A DNA stretch of 48,829 bases from Planctomycetota bacterium (GCA_016195405.1 JACPZP010000078.1:1-48829); one strand, 5' to 3'. Shown: positions 7,719-17,380, counted from the first letter of the stretch. Program-made: numbers and translations. Notes: a model not told the origin generated them from the sequence alone.

Positions 7719-10584
7719 GATCTTGCCCAAACACCACGACCCCGAATCGGCGCGCGTGCGGGCCGAGTTCGAGCTGCTCACGCACCGTGTGGCGCCTGAC
7801 ATCCGCCTCGCCGCGCGGGGGTTTCTGTTGGAAGGAAAACTCCCGCAAGAAGCGGCCGAGCGGCTGATGAACGAGCTGCTCCTCGATCCGCTTGTGGAAG
7901 ACGGCCGGGTCGGCGAATTGAATGCGTTCGATGAGTTCGTCACGCGCGACGGCCAATTGCGTGCGCTTGCCACCGTGTTACTCAAACCCGGCGTCATGGA
8001 TCCGGTAGCGCAGAGCGTTGAGCAGGCGAGCCGCGATCTCGGCATCACGCTAGCCTCCGTCCGCACGTTTCGGCGATACTATGCCGGCGGCCCTATTGAT
8101 GCGGATGTGCGCCAAACTCTGTTCCAAAAGGTCCTTGCAAACGATGCCATCGAGCAGGTCATCGCCGGGCCTTTGAACTTGGATCACTTGCAGCTCGGAT
8201 CCAATTACGACTTTCGTCTCGTTGTGGTCCCGATTCGCGAGTTGGATGACGCCAGCCTCATGAATGTGAGCAAATCGGGTCAACTCTCTTTGAGTCTCGC
8301 CGAGATGCGCGCCATCCAGGCCCACTTCTTGGAACTGGGCCGGGAGCCGACTGATGTCGAGCTGGAAACGCTGGCCCAAACCTGGTCGGAACACTGCTCC
8401 CACAAGACGCTCAAAGGCGCCATCGACATCGACGGCCGGCGCATCGGCAACTTGCTCAAAGATACGATCTTCGGGGCCACGCAGGAAATCCGCCGCCGCC
8501 TCGGCGCCGACGACTGGTGCGTCAGCGTTTTCGAGGACAACGCCGGCGTCGTCCGTTTCGATGAGAACTTCAATGTCTGCTTCAAGGTCGAGACCCATAA
8601 CCACCCGTCGGCCATCGAACCATACGGCGGCGCGAATACGGGATTGGGCGGCGTCATCCGGGACGCCCTCGGCACCGGCTTGGGCGCAAAGCCGATTTGC
8701 AATACCGACATCTTCTGCTTCGCGCCGCCTGATACGCCTCCGGAAGAGCTGCCGCCCGGAGTGCTCCATCCCAAGAAGGTGATGCAAGGAGTCGTTGCCG
8801 GCGTTCGCGACTATGGCAACCGCATTGGCATTCCGACGGTCAACGGGGCGGTCTGCTTCGATCCGCGCTACCTCGGCAATCCACTCGTCTTCTGCGGGAC
8901 TGTCGGGCTGGTCCCCGTCAACCGCTGCCACAAGGAAGCGCAGCCAGGCGACTTGATCGTCGCCGTCGGAGGCCGCACCGGGCGCGACGGCATCCATGGA
9001 GCGACATTTTCGTCCATCGAGTTGACCAGCGAATCCGAGAAAGTTTCCGGCGGGGCGGTGCAGATCGGCAATGCCATCACGGAAAAGAAGATGCTCGATG
9101 TGATACTGCAAGCGCGCGACCGCGGGCTCTACAGCGCGATCACCGATTGCGGCGCTGGCGGCTTCAGCTCGGCGATCGGGGAAATGGGCGAGAAGCTGGG
9201 CGCGGTGGTTCACCTCGACCGAGCGCCGCTCAAATATCAGGGCCTGTCGTACACTGAAATCTGGATTTCCGAGGCCCAGGAGCGAATGATCCTCGCCGTG
9301 CCGCCGGAAAATTGGGATGCGCTGCGCCGTCTGTTCGAGAAGGAGGATGTTGAAGCGACGGCGCTTGGGACTTTCGAAGCGACCGGCCGCTTGCGGCTTC
9401 GCTACCAAGATCAGCAGGTCGCCGATTTGGAAATGACGTTTCTCCATAAGGGCCGCCCGCGGGTCGTGCGTCAAGCGGTTTGCAATGGTGCAGCCCGCGC
9501 GAAACCGCAAACGAGCTTTGACGGCGACCTGGGTGAGGTACTCGTCAAGATTCTGCGCAGCCCCAACGTCTGCAGCAAGGAAGAAATCATCCGGCGCTAC
9601 GATCACGAGGTGCAAGGCGGCAGCGTGATCAAGCCATTGGTCGGAAGCGCCAACGACGGCCCGGGCGACGCCGCCGTCATCATGCCGGTTCTAGGCTCGT
9701 GGCGCGGCTTGGCGGTCGGCTGCGGCATCAATCCGTACTATGGCGACGTCGATCCGTATCACATGGCGGCTCTCGCTATCGACGAGGCGGTACGCAACGT
9801 GGTATCCGTCGGCGCTGATCCGTGCCGCATCGCACTGCTCGACAACTTCTGCTGGGGCAACACGGATCGTCCGGAGACGCTGGGCTCACTGGTCCGCGCC
9901 GCCGAAGCGTGCCGGGATGTTGCTCTCGCTTACATGATGCCGTTCATCAGCGGTAAAGATAGCCTCAATAACGAATTCCACGCCGCCGGCCGCAATATCG
10001 TGATCCCGGCAACGCTGCTCATCAGCGCTCTGGGAATCGTCCCTGATATTCGCAATTGCGTTACGATGGACCTGAAGGAACCGGGAAACCTGCTGGTGCT
10101 GGTTGGGTCCACGAGAAACGAATTGGCTGGCTCGCACTTCCACGTGGTCACCGGGCAGGTCGGAGGAGAAGCGCCCAAGGTCGACATGGAAGCGGCTCCG
10201 AGAATCTTCCGCAAAGTGCATAATGCGATCGAGCGCGGCCTGGTACGTAGCTGCCATGATCTGAGCGAAGGTGGCCTGGCAGTTGCCGTGGCGGAAATGG
10301 CGTTCGCGGGGAATATTGGCGCTGACATCACCGGCTTGGGTGAGATGGATCTGCCCGAAGAGGTCGCACTGTTCAGCGAATCGCCGACGCGGTTCGTTGT
10401 TGAGGTGACCCCGAACAAGATCGCCGAGTTGAAATCTCTGCTGGGAAGCGAGGTCCCCTTGCTTGCGCTTGGAGAGACAGTTCGCGAACCGCGACTTCGA
10501 ATTGCAGGTTCAAGCGGAATGTGGATCGTGGAAGCAACGCTTGCATCGTTGAAAGAGGCCTGGCAGAAACCGTTGCGACAATGA
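7702..10584 (+). CDS. purL: Phosphoribosylformylglycinamidine synthase, PurS-PurL fusion
   Basis: A 960-residue protein. It catalyses the ATP-dependent conversion of FGAR and glutamine to FGAM in purine synthesis. The first ~85 residues (MLWEVEILPKHHDPESAR onward) resemble the small PurS subunit, and the rest is PurL: WSEHCSHKTLKG, the ETHNHPSAIEPYGGANTG loop (about 296), DCGAGGFSSAIGEMG, GGSVIKPLVG, FISGKDSLNNE and CHDLSEGGLAVAVAEMAF. There is no C-terminal glutaminase domain, so a separate PurQ is expected elsewhere. PurS is normally a separate ~80-residue protein in such systems, so a fused form is worth noting. ATG 7702 lies inside tyrA with GGAGG upstream (from 7691), supporting coupled translation. 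Confidence 0.93.
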   Translation: MLWEVEILPKHHDPESARVRAEFELLTHRVAPDIRLAARGFLLEGKLPQEAAERLMNELLLDPLVEDGRVGELNAFDEFVTRDGQLRALATVLLKPGVMDPVAQSVEQASRDLGITLASVRTFRRYYAGGPIDADVRQTLFQKVLANDAIEQVIAGPLNLDHLQLGSNYDFRLVVVPIRELDDASLMNVSKSGQLSLSLAEMRAIQAHFLELGREPTDVELETLAQTWSEHCSHKTLKGAIDIDGRRIGNLLKDTIFGATQEIRRRLGADDWCVSVFEDNAGVVRFDENFNVCFKVETHNHPSAIEPYGGANTGLGGVIRDALGTGLGAKPICNTDIFCFAPPDTPPEELPPGVLHPKKVMQGVVAGVRDYGNRIGIPTVNGAVCFDPRYLGNPLVFCGTVGLVPVNRCHKEAQPGDLIVAVGGRTGRDGIHGATFSSIELTSESEKVSGGAVQIGNAITEKKMLDVILQARDRGLYSAITDCGAGGFSSAIGEMGEKLGAVVHLDRAPLKYQGLSYTEIWISEAQERMILAVPPENWDALRRLFEKEDVEATALGTFEATGRLRLRYQDQQVADLEMTFLHKGRPRVVRQAVCNGAARAKPQTSFDGDLGEVLVKILRSPNVCSKEEIIRRYDHEVQGGSVIKPLVGSANDGPGDAAVIMPVLGSWRGLAVGCGINPYYGDVDPYHMAALAIDEAVRNVVSVGADPCRIALLDNFCWGNTDRPETLGSLVRAAEACRDVALAYMMPFISGKDSLNNEFHAAGRNIVIPATLLISALGIVPDIRNCVTMDLKEPGNLLVLVGSTRNELAGSHFHVVTGQVGGEAPKVDMEAAPRIFRKVHNAIERGLVRSCHDLSEGGLAVAVAEMAFAGNIGADITGLGEMDLPEEVALFSESPTRFVVEVTPNKIAELKSLLGSEVPLLALGETVREPRLRIAGSSGMWIVEATLASLKEAWQKPLRQ

Positions 10585-10611
10585 CGCGAATAATCGCTGC
10601 GTAAAATCGCT

Positions 10612-12183
10612 ATGGATACAACACTCGACGAACTGCACAAACAAGGCGAGGCGCTTCTCATTGATGGGAAGTACGACCAGGCCATCGAGATCTTCGACCA
10701 GGTTCTGGCTCGCGACGGCAGCCACGCCGACGCCTATCTGCTCCGAGGCCGAAGTTACGATCGCAAGAGCGAGCATGACAAGGCGATCGCCGACTTCAGC
10801 CAGGTGATTCGCCTCAAGCCCAACGACGGCCTGGCCTATCATTTCCGCGGCGTGTCCCATGCCAAGAAGGAAGAGACCGACAAGGCGATCGCCGACTACA
10901 ACGCTTCGCTCAAACGCGATCCCAATAGCGCCGGCTGTCTCAACAATCGCGGCGCCGCCTTGATCGCTCGCGGCGAAGCGGAAAAAGCTCTGGCGGACTT
11001 CAATCGTGCCGTTGAGATCGATCCGAAGTATGTGGCCACCTACGTCAACCGCGGCAACGTCTTCCTGCACCGCGATCAATACGACAAGGCCCGCGCCGAT
11101 TTCGACGCCGCCATCGCCAAGGATGACAAGTGTGGCCCCGCGTATCAGGCGCGCGGCCGGCTTCGGTTCGAGCAGGAGGATCTCGACGGCGCCTTGGCGG
11201 ATTTCACCAAGGCGCTTGAGGTCGATCCGCGCGTCGAGGGCTGTCTGGGCCATCGCGGCACCGTCTGGGCGCACAAAGACGAATACGACAAGGCGCTGGC
11301 GGACTTCAACGAGTTGATTCGCCGCTATCCGCGTGACGCTCAGGCCTACTATCATCGCGCCAAAGTCTACTTGCGCATGAAGGACAACGACAAGGCGGTC
11401 GCGGACCTGTCGACGGCTTTGCGCCACGACCCGTTCCTGGCCGATGCTTACACCGTTCGCGGCCTGTTGTTCGCCCAGCTCGACGACTATGCCCGGGCGC
11501 TGGGCGACCTCAACTCGCGCGTCCGCCTCAAGCCGCCCGATCCCAATGTTTTCTACACGCGCGGACTGTTGCGCCTTGACCGCAAGGGCTACGACCAGGC
11601 CGTCGCCGACTTCACCGAGACGCTCAAGCTCGATCCCGGCTTCAGCAAGGCGCTTGTAAGCCGTGCCGCCGCATACGGCGAACAGAAACGATTCGAGCGA
11701 GCCCTGGCCGACCTCAACCTGGCGCTCAAGCATGATCCTAAAGATGGCCAGGCGGTGTACACGCGCGGCAAGATCAATGAGAAAAAGGGAGCGTACCGCG
11801 CGGCCGTCAACGACATTCAGAAAGCCATCGATCTCGATGCGTCGGATAAGTTCTATTTCAATCAGCTCGCCTGGTTGCTCGCCACCTGTCCGCGCGATGA
11901 CATTCGCAATGGGGCTAAGGCGGTCGAGCATGCATTGAAGGCCTGCGAACTATCGGAGTGGAGAGAGCCGAGCTTCATCGACACGCTGGCTGCCGCCTAC
12001 GCCGAAACGGGCCAATTCGACATGGCGGTTGAACAAGCGGAGAAAGCACTGGCGGCTGCGGGCAGCGACATCAAGGCGGACGTGCAGGCTCATTTGCAAC
12101 TGTTTCGCGGCGGAAAGCCGTTTCGAACGGCAGCGTTGCAAGGGGGCGACACCGGAAAGAAAGGTCCGAGCCGCGCCCGTTAG
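10612..12183 (+). CDS. TPR-repeat protein
   Basis: A 523-residue protein made almost entirely of 34-residue tetratricopeptide repeats, about 13 to 14 copies. Each has the pattern ...A..RG......Y..A..D...A...P, for example GRSYDRKSEHDKAIADFSQVIRLKP. There is no signal peptide, so it is probably cytoplasmic and acts as a protein-binding scaffold. The last ~100 residues keep a degenerate repeat (LATCPRDDIRNGAKAVEHALKAC). It starts 27 bases after purL and may be cotranscribed with it. The 3' end of the gene, including the stop codon, is part of a 23-bp inverted repeat. No specific function can be given. Confidence 0.85.
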   Translation: MDTTLDELHKQGEALLIDGKYDQAIEIFDQVLARDGSHADAYLLRGRSYDRKSEHDKAIADFSQVIRLKPNDGLAYHFRGVSHAKKEETDKAIADYNASLKRDPNSAGCLNNRGAALIARGEAEKALADFNRAVEIDPKYVATYVNRGNVFLHRDQYDKARADFDAAIAKDDKCGPAYQARGRLRFEQEDLDGALADFTKALEVDPRVEGCLGHRGTVWAHKDEYDKALADFNELIRRYPRDAQAYYHRAKVYLRMKDNDKAVADLSTALRHDPFLADAYTVRGLLFAQLDDYARALGDLNSRVRLKPPDPNVFYTRGLLRLDRKGYDQAVADFTETLKLDPGFSKALVSRAAAYGEQKRFERALADLNLALKHDPKDGQAVYTRGKINEKKGAYRAAVNDIQKAIDLDASDKFYFNQLAWLLATCPRDDIRNGAKAVEHALKACELSEWREPSFIDTLAAAYAETGQFDMAVEQAEKALAAAGSDIKADVQAHLQLFRGGKPFRTAALQGGDTGKKGPSRAR

Positions 12184-12234
12184 GAAGCGGTTCGCTCTAG
12201 GCACCAGCCATCCGCTTCCTAACGGGCGCGGCTC
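12168..12234. repeat. Perfect 23-bp inverted repeat at the end of the TPR gene
   Basis: Arms 12168-12190 and 12212-12234 are perfect reverse complements (GAGCCGCGCCCGTTAGGAAG and on) with a 21-base loop. The left arm encodes the last residues and TAG stop of the TPR gene. The stem could act in RNA 3'-end processing or termination, although no T-run follows, or be a mobile hairpin repeat that supplied the stop codon. Confidence 0.85.
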
Positions 12235-12345
12235 TGAGCGTCCGCGAATCATGAACTGAAGAACTTGTCGCTGTTACTTCCCTCCCTAGACTTCCATTCG
12301 CCGCGTACAAGCGATTTGAGCTTCCTTGTCCTCACGAGTTCTTCC

Positions 12346-15057
12346 ATGAGATCCGCCTCGAGTCGGTTTTTTTTCAGCGTCTTTCTACTTCTTGCGTTTC
12401 AGGTTCCATCTGCTCAGGCACAGGAGAACGCGCTCCTGCCACAGATGCTGGAGACCTTCAAGCCGCGCTGTATCGGGCCGGCGAACATGAGCGGGCGCAT
12501 TGTCGATGTCGCGGTCTATGAGAAGGAACCGCGGATCATGTACGTCGCCAGCGCTTCGGGCGGCGTGTGGAAGACGATGAACCACGGCACGACATTCAAG
12601 CCGGTGTTCGAGCGCGAGGGCACCTCGTCGATCGGCGCCGTCGCGATGTTTCAGGACAATCCCGAAATCGTTTGGGTCGGCACCGGCGAGGCCAACGCCC
12701 GCAACAGCGTTTCCTGGGGCGACGGCGTTTACCGGTCGACCGACGGCGGCAAGACCTGGCTGAATACGGGGCTCAAAGATTCGGCTCACATCGGCCGCAT
12801 CGTCACCCATCCCACGAATCCCGAGATCGCATATGTCGCTGTCCTTGGCCGGATCTGGGGGCCGAGCAAGGAACGTGGCCTTTACAAGACGGAGGACGGC
12901 GGCAAGACGTGGGAGAACACGAAATTATTGGACGAGAACACCGGCTTCATCGACGTCGTCATGGATCCGGAAAATCCGGACATTCTTTATGCCGCCGCCT
13001 ATCAAGTTCGCCGCGACGCCTTTTCCGGCGGTAATCCAGTGGTGCAGACCGGTCCAAGCGCCGGCCTCTTCAAAACCGTCGACGGCGGCAAGTCATGGAC
13101 CAAATTGACCCAGGGCCTGCCCAATCGGCCCTTTGGCCGTTGCGGCATCAGCATCTTCCGCAACGATCCGCGCGTCGTCTATGCCGTTGTGCAAACCGAT
13201 AAGACCGTTGCCTCGGTGCAAGCACAAGGACCGAACAAGAAGCTCGAACTCGACGCCGGCGGCATCTTCCGTTCCGACGACCGAGGCGAAACCTGGACCC
13301 ACGTCAATTCGCTTTGTCCGCGGCCGTTCTACTTCGGCCAAATCCGCGTCGATCCCAATTTCGATCAGCGCGTCTACGTTCTCGGCATCCCCATGCTCCT
13401 CTCGACTGACGGCGGCAAACGCTTCGGCGAGAACAACGTCGCCAAGGGCACGCACGTCGACTACCACGCCCTTTGGATCGATCCCAAGGACTCCAATCAC
13501 TTAGTGCTCGGCTCCGACGGTGGCCTGTATTTCTCTTGGGACAAGTCGGCCACCTGGGAGCATCTCAACAATTTGCCCGTGGGCCAGTTCTATGCCATCG
13601 GCGTCGACATGCGCAACTCGTACCGCGTTTACGGCGGCTTACAAGATAACGGCTCGTGGGGCGGGCCAAGCGCGACCCGCGAGCCCGCCGGCATCTCGAT
13701 GGCCGACTGGTTCAACATTCTCGGCTTCGACGGCTATTATTGTCAGATTGATCCGAAGGATTCTGATACCGTCTACGCCGAAGGACAGTACGCAATCCTC
13801 CGCCGCATCAACGTCAAGACCGGCGACAGCAAGGACATCCGGCCGCGCCTGGAAAGCAAAGACGACAAAATCAAAGACGACAAGACCAAGGCGAAGGAGG
13901 ATGAGCCCAAGAAAGGCAAAGGAAAGGCTCCAAAGCCTTCGGAGACCAACATCGACCCGCGCCCTGCCAAGAACCATCCGGCCTTTCGCTTCAACTGGTC
14001 GAGCCCGCTTTTGCTCTCGCCGCACGATGCCAAGACTGTGTACTTCGGCGGCAATCATCTCTTCCGCTCGTTCAATCGTGGCGATGTTTGGACGATCATT
14101 AGTCCCGATTTGACCCGCGGAAAACCCGGCGCCAACGACTACGCCGGCAACACGATCACCACGATCGCCGAGTCGCCCAAGAAGAAGGGCTTGCTTTACG
14201 TCGGCACTGATGATGGCAAAGTCTGGGTGTCGCGGGACGGCGGCCGGGATTGGACGGACCTCTCCGAGAAGATCCCCGATTTGCCGCAGGACCGCTGGAT
14301 CACGCGCGTCGAATGTTCGCCGTTCGACGAGGGAACGGTGTTTCTCAGCATCGATCGGCACCGCAACGACGACCGCGCCCCGCACCTGTTCAAGAGCGTC
14401 GATTTTGGTGAGACGTGGCAAGCGTTCGTCGGCAACTTGCCCAACAACGCCCCGGTACACGTGATACGTACCGATCCGCACAATCCGAGCCTCCTTTACG
14501 TCGGCACGGAAATCGGTCTGTATCTATCGGTCGACGGCGGCAAATACTGGACGCGCCAACCACAGTTCCCCACGGTTCCCGTTCACGACTTGGTGGTTCA
14601 TCCACGCGACCGCGAGTTAGTCATCGGCACGCATGGCCGGGGAATCTATGTCATGCCCGTCGCGCCGCTACAGGCAATGAACGGCAACGTCCTGCACGAA
14701 GAAGCATATCTCTTCGACATCGCGCCGGCCCACGCCCATCGGCCCGGCTTCCAGCGAAACCTCGGCATCAAGCAATGGAGCGGCGAGAATCCGACTTATG
14801 GCGCCGGCATTTACTACTACTTCCGCGATAGCCTAAAGGAGCCGCCTGACATTTCCATCACCGACGGGAAGGGCGCGGTCGTCGGCGAGGCGAAGGGATT
14901 CAAAGAAGCGGGCTTGCACCGGCTGACCTGGCGCATGAATGTGAAAGGCACGCCGGACGGTTCGTATCGGCCGGTGCCGGCGGGGACGTATACAGTAACG
15001 TTGACCGTTGGCGAAAAACGCTTAACAAAAAGCGTACAAGTTTCCAGCGACGAATAG
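12346..15057 (+). CDS. Exported BNR/sortilin-type beta-propeller protein
   Basis: A 903-residue secreted protein. ATG 12346 is chosen because it gives a clear signal peptide (SSRFFFSVFLLLAFQ, cleavage near AQAQ); the frame is open 27 codons further upstream. The rest consists of repeated BNR/Asp-box units such as YRSTDGGKTW, YKTEDGGKTW, FKTVDGGKSW, FRSDDRGETW and YLSVDGGKYW, the pattern of VPS10/sortilin and xyloglucanase-like (GH74) propellers. Two propellers are likely, split by a Lys/Asp-rich low-complexity insert (about 500-535). The C-terminal ~110 residues form a beta-rich domain ending in PAGTYTVTLTVGEKRLTKSV, similar to FlgD/FN3-type ends. A carbohydrate- or protein-binding role is possible; catalytic residues of GH74 were not identified. 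Confidence 0.85.
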   Translation: MRSASSRFFFSVFLLLAFQVPSAQAQENALLPQMLETFKPRCIGPANMSGRIVDVAVYEKEPRIMYVASASGGVWKTMNHGTTFKPVFEREGTSSIGAVAMFQDNPEIVWVGTGEANARNSVSWGDGVYRSTDGGKTWLNTGLKDSAHIGRIVTHPTNPEIAYVAVLGRIWGPSKERGLYKTEDGGKTWENTKLLDENTGFIDVVMDPENPDILYAAAYQVRRDAFSGGNPVVQTGPSAGLFKTVDGGKSWTKLTQGLPNRPFGRCGISIFRNDPRVVYAVVQTDKTVASVQAQGPNKKLELDAGGIFRSDDRGETWTHVNSLCPRPFYFGQIRVDPNFDQRVYVLGIPMLLSTDGGKRFGENNVAKGTHVDYHALWIDPKDSNHLVLGSDGGLYFSWDKSATWEHLNNLPVGQFYAIGVDMRNSYRVYGGLQDNGSWGGPSATREPAGISMADWFNILGFDGYYCQIDPKDSDTVYAEGQYAILRRINVKTGDSKDIRPRLESKDDKIKDDKTKAKEDEPKKGKGKAPKPSETNIDPRPAKNHPAFRFNWSSPLLLSPHDAKTVYFGGNHLFRSFNRGDVWTIISPDLTRGKPGANDYAGNTITTIAESPKKKGLLYVGTDDGKVWVSRDGGRDWTDLSEKIPDLPQDRWITRVECSPFDEGTVFLSIDRHRNDDRAPHLFKSVDFGETWQAFVGNLPNNAPVHVIRTDPHNPSLLYVGTEIGLYLSVDGGKYWTRQPQFPTVPVHDLVVHPRDRELVIGTHGRGIYVMPVAPLQAMNGNVLHEEAYLFDIAPAHAHRPGFQRNLGIKQWSGENPTYGAGIYYYFRDSLKEPPDISITDGKGAVVGEAKGFKEAGLHRLTWRMNVKGTPDGSYRPVPAGTYTVTLTVGEKRLTKSVQVSSDE

Positions 15058-15071
15058 CATTGGAATTAGTT

Positions 15072-16130
15072 ATGCACGATGCGTCGTTCACGTTCCTCAA
15101 ATCCCTCCTGCAGACTCCCAGCCCTTCAGGCTATGAGCGGCAGATTCAGGATGTCGTTCGCACATGGGCCAAGCCGCTCGCTCATGATGTCCGCACCGAC
15201 CGGCACGGCAACGTCATCGCGGTTCTCAACCCGCAGGGCAAGCCGCGGATCATGCTGGCGGGGCACTGCGATCAGATCGCGCTCATGGTGCAACACATCG
15301 ACGATGCGGGCTTCTTGTACGTGCAACCGATGGGCGGCTGGGACATGCAGATTTTGTTGGGCCAAAATCTCATGGTTTGGACCAAGGACGGCGGGGTGCC
15401 GGCCGTGGTGGCGCGGAAGGCCCCGCACGTCTTGACCAGCGAAGAAAAAAACAAGGTGCCGCAGTTTCACGATGTTTGGATCGACATCGGCGCCAAGGAC
15501 AAGAAGGACGCCGAAGCGCTCGTCACGCCCGGCGACACCGTGACCGTCGATCTGACATGCCGCGAGCTGCGCAACGGCCTGTTCACCTCGCCGGGACTGG
15601 ACGATAAAGTCGGCGTCTGGACCGTGATGGAGACGTTGCGGCTCTTGCACAACACTTCGCTCGAGGCTGCCGTATTCTGCGTGTCGACGGTGCAGGAAGA
15701 GATCGGCCTGCGCGGCGCGACCACGAGCGCCTATGGCATTCATCCAACTGTGGGCATCGCCGTCGACGTCACGCACGCCACCGACACGCCGGGCAATGAA
15801 AAGAAGCAACTGGGCGAGGTCAAGCTCGCCGCCGGTCCGGTTCTGTCGCGCGGCCCGAACATCAACCCGCATGTCTTCGAACGTCTGTCCGCGACGGCGA
15901 AAGCTCACGAAATCCCGATCCAGCCGCGCGGCGTCCCTCGCGCTACCGGCACCGACGCCAACGCCATGCAATTGGCCCGTGACGGTGTGGCCACCGGATT
16001 GGTCGGCATCCCCAATCGCTATATGCACAGCCCGGTGGAGATTGTTTGCCTGGATGACCTGGATCGCGCCGCTAGGCTGCTGGCGGAGTTTTGTGTGAGC
16101 GTGACGGCGGAGATGAACTGGACGCCGTGA
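15072..16130 (+). CDS. M42-family metallo-aminopeptidase
   Basis: A 352-residue member of the M42 (glutamyl aminopeptidase/TET) family, cytoplasmic di-metal enzymes that trim peptides. Visible metal-site motifs: LAGHCDQIALMV (His, family position 1), SPGLDDKVGVW (bridging Asp), TVQEEIGLRGA (catalytic and metal Glu), AVDVTHATDTPG (metal Asp) and RYMHSPVE (C-terminal His). The length fits the family. TTG 15060 is an alternative start in the same frame; ATG 15072 fits the homologous N-terminus better (FLKSLLQTPSPSGYE follows). It is 14 bases after the propeller gene and on the same strand, so cotranscription is possible. Confidence 0.92.
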   Translation: MHDASFTFLKSLLQTPSPSGYERQIQDVVRTWAKPLAHDVRTDRHGNVIAVLNPQGKPRIMLAGHCDQIALMVQHIDDAGFLYVQPMGGWDMQILLGQNLMVWTKDGGVPAVVARKAPHVLTSEEKNKVPQFHDVWIDIGAKDKKDAEALVTPGDTVTVDLTCRELRNGLFTSPGLDDKVGVWTVMETLRLLHNTSLEAAVFCVSTVQEEIGLRGATTSAYGIHPTVGIAVDVTHATDTPGNEKKQLGEVKLAAGPVLSRGPNINPHVFERLSATAKAHEIPIQPRGVPRATGTDANAMQLARDGVATGLVGIPNRYMHSPVEIVCLDDLDRAARLLAEFCVSVTAEMNWTP

Positions 16131-16139
16131 GGAATCGCC

Positions 16140-16304
16140 CTACGCATCCTCCAATCCAAAAGTTTCGACATAACCTTGCCGCGCCTCTTTCAAATCGGCG
16201 ATAGCCTCCGCTTCTGTCTCGCCTTCTCCATAAGCAGGTATGTCCGGAAGGCGAGCAGTAAACCCTCCCAAGTCCGGATCAGCTATTAGTTCCACGTGGA
16301 TCAT
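16140..16304 (-). CDS. Small HicB-like protein (orphan)
   Basis: A 54-residue product: a start MIHVELIADPDLGGFTARLP, then GEGETEAEAIADLKEA and a short end. This is the HicB-type pattern: strand, turn, strand, then the G-E-T-x-x-E-A-x-x-D/N-L helix. It is preceded on the minus strand by a strong Shine-Dalgarno AGGAAGG that overlaps the stop of the dehydrogenase gene, so it is translated with that gene. No HicA-like toxin gene is adjacent. It could be an orphan antitoxin or a HicB-fold protein with another role. Confidence 0.65.
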   Translation of the reverse strand: MIHVELIADPDLGGFTARLPDIPAYGEGETEAEAIADLKEARQGYVETFGLEDA

Positions 16305-16313
16305 AGAGCCTTC

Positions 16314-17255
16314 CTACACATGTTCCAATGCCAGACTCGACACAACCCAGCGCCTTCCCGTCCGCGGTTTGCCAGCAGGAAACTGTTCCCACTCCATGCC
16401 GAAGTGTTTGCCCAAGTCGGGCGTTGAGCCATCGATGTCGGTGAACCCGTATTCGCGTGCCAGGCCCCATGAGCTGTAGACACCGCCGGATTTTTCGAGG
16501 AGCTTCGGATCGCTCGCCAGCGCGACTATCGCCCGGCCGACAAAGAACGGAGTCTCCGAGGCGAGAAAGTTGGGATCTTTTTTGGCCGCGTCGCGCCAAT
16601 TCGCCTCCGTCACTCCGAAGTGATCGAGGGCGTATTCCGTTCGCAGATAGCCCGGAGTTACGGCGAGCGCGGCCACGCCAAGTGGGTGCAATTCTTCGGC
16701 CATCGCATAGGCGAGACGAGTCACCGAGATTTTCACCAAGTCGTAGAACAGGTTGCCGCGATAGCCGAGGCTGTCGCCGTCGCCAATCTCAACGATAAGG
16801 CCGCCAGGGCGCTCGATCATAAGTGGGGCGGCATGGCGGCTGGTGATAATGTGCGAGTGGACGCCGTTTCGAATCGCCTGCAAGCCAAGATCGAGCGAGA
16901 GTTGCCAGAACGGTTTCCATTCGTGGGCGACGCCTTCAGAAATGTCGTTGACCAAGAAGTCGAGCCGGCCCTGTTCGCGGCGCACCCGTTCGAACAGCGC
17001 GACGACTTGTTCCTCAACCAGATGATCGGTGCGAACGGGAATGCCCATGCCGCCGTGCCGTGTGACAAGATCCGCCGTTTCCTCAATCGTTTCGGGGCGG
17101 CCGGCGTAGATTCCAGACTTAGGCGGGCTGCCGCCAACGCTGCGCCCGGAGCAATAGACGGTCGCTTCCCCTTCACCCAACATGCAGGCTATGCCGCGGC
17201 CGGCCCCGCGCGTCGCGCCGGCCACCACGGCGACTTTTCCCTTGAGTCGTTTCAT
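16314..17255 (-). CDS. Short-chain dehydrogenase/reductase (SDR), paralog 1
   Basis: A 313-residue NAD(P)-binding oxidoreductase. ATG at 17255 is chosen over 17285 because the family begins MKRLKGKVAVVAGA and a GGGAG ribosome site lies 7 bases before it. The Rossmann glycine motif GATRGAGRG is near residue 13, and the YDLVK sequence (YxxxK catalytic pair) is present in GNLFYDLVKISVTRLA. The usual catalytic Ser region reads IVEIGDGDS, an atypical form. The end GFTDIDGSTPD is shared with the next SDR, so the two are paralogs. The substrate is unknown. It is followed by the HicB-like gene at 16304 and preceded by a tandem repeat array. Confidence 0.88.
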   Translation of the reverse strand: MKRLKGKVAVVAGATRGAGRGIACMLGEGEATVYCSGRSVGGSPPKSGIYAGRPETIEETADLVTRHGGMGIPVRTDHLVEEQVVALFERVRREQGRLDFLVNDISEGVAHEWKPFWQLSLDLGLQAIRNGVHSHIITSRHAAPLMIERPGGLIVEIGDGDSLGYRGNLFYDLVKISVTRLAYAMAEELHPLGVAALAVTPGYLRTEYALDHFGVTEANWRDAAKKDPNFLASETPFFVGRAIVALASDPKLLEKSGGVYSSWGLAREYGFTDIDGSTPDLGKHFGMEWEQFPAGKPRTGRRWVVSSLALEHV

Positions 17256-17380
17256 GGCATTCTCCCGCCGTGCAGTCAAGAACATTGCTTCAAAGGGCGT
17301 TGATTCAATTTTTCGGGCGTAACTGTATTAGCAAGTTGCCTTTAAGTAAATGGTTTCAGCGAGGCGCTGGGAGAGATGGA

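Noticed and set aside
8050..9615. Long minus-strand ORF opposite purL
   Set aside because: PurL on the plus strand is certain; this frame has no recognisable motif.
10510..11931. Long minus-strand ORF opposite the TPR gene
   Set aside because: Mirror frame of the TPR repeats, so it looks repetitive but has no independent support.
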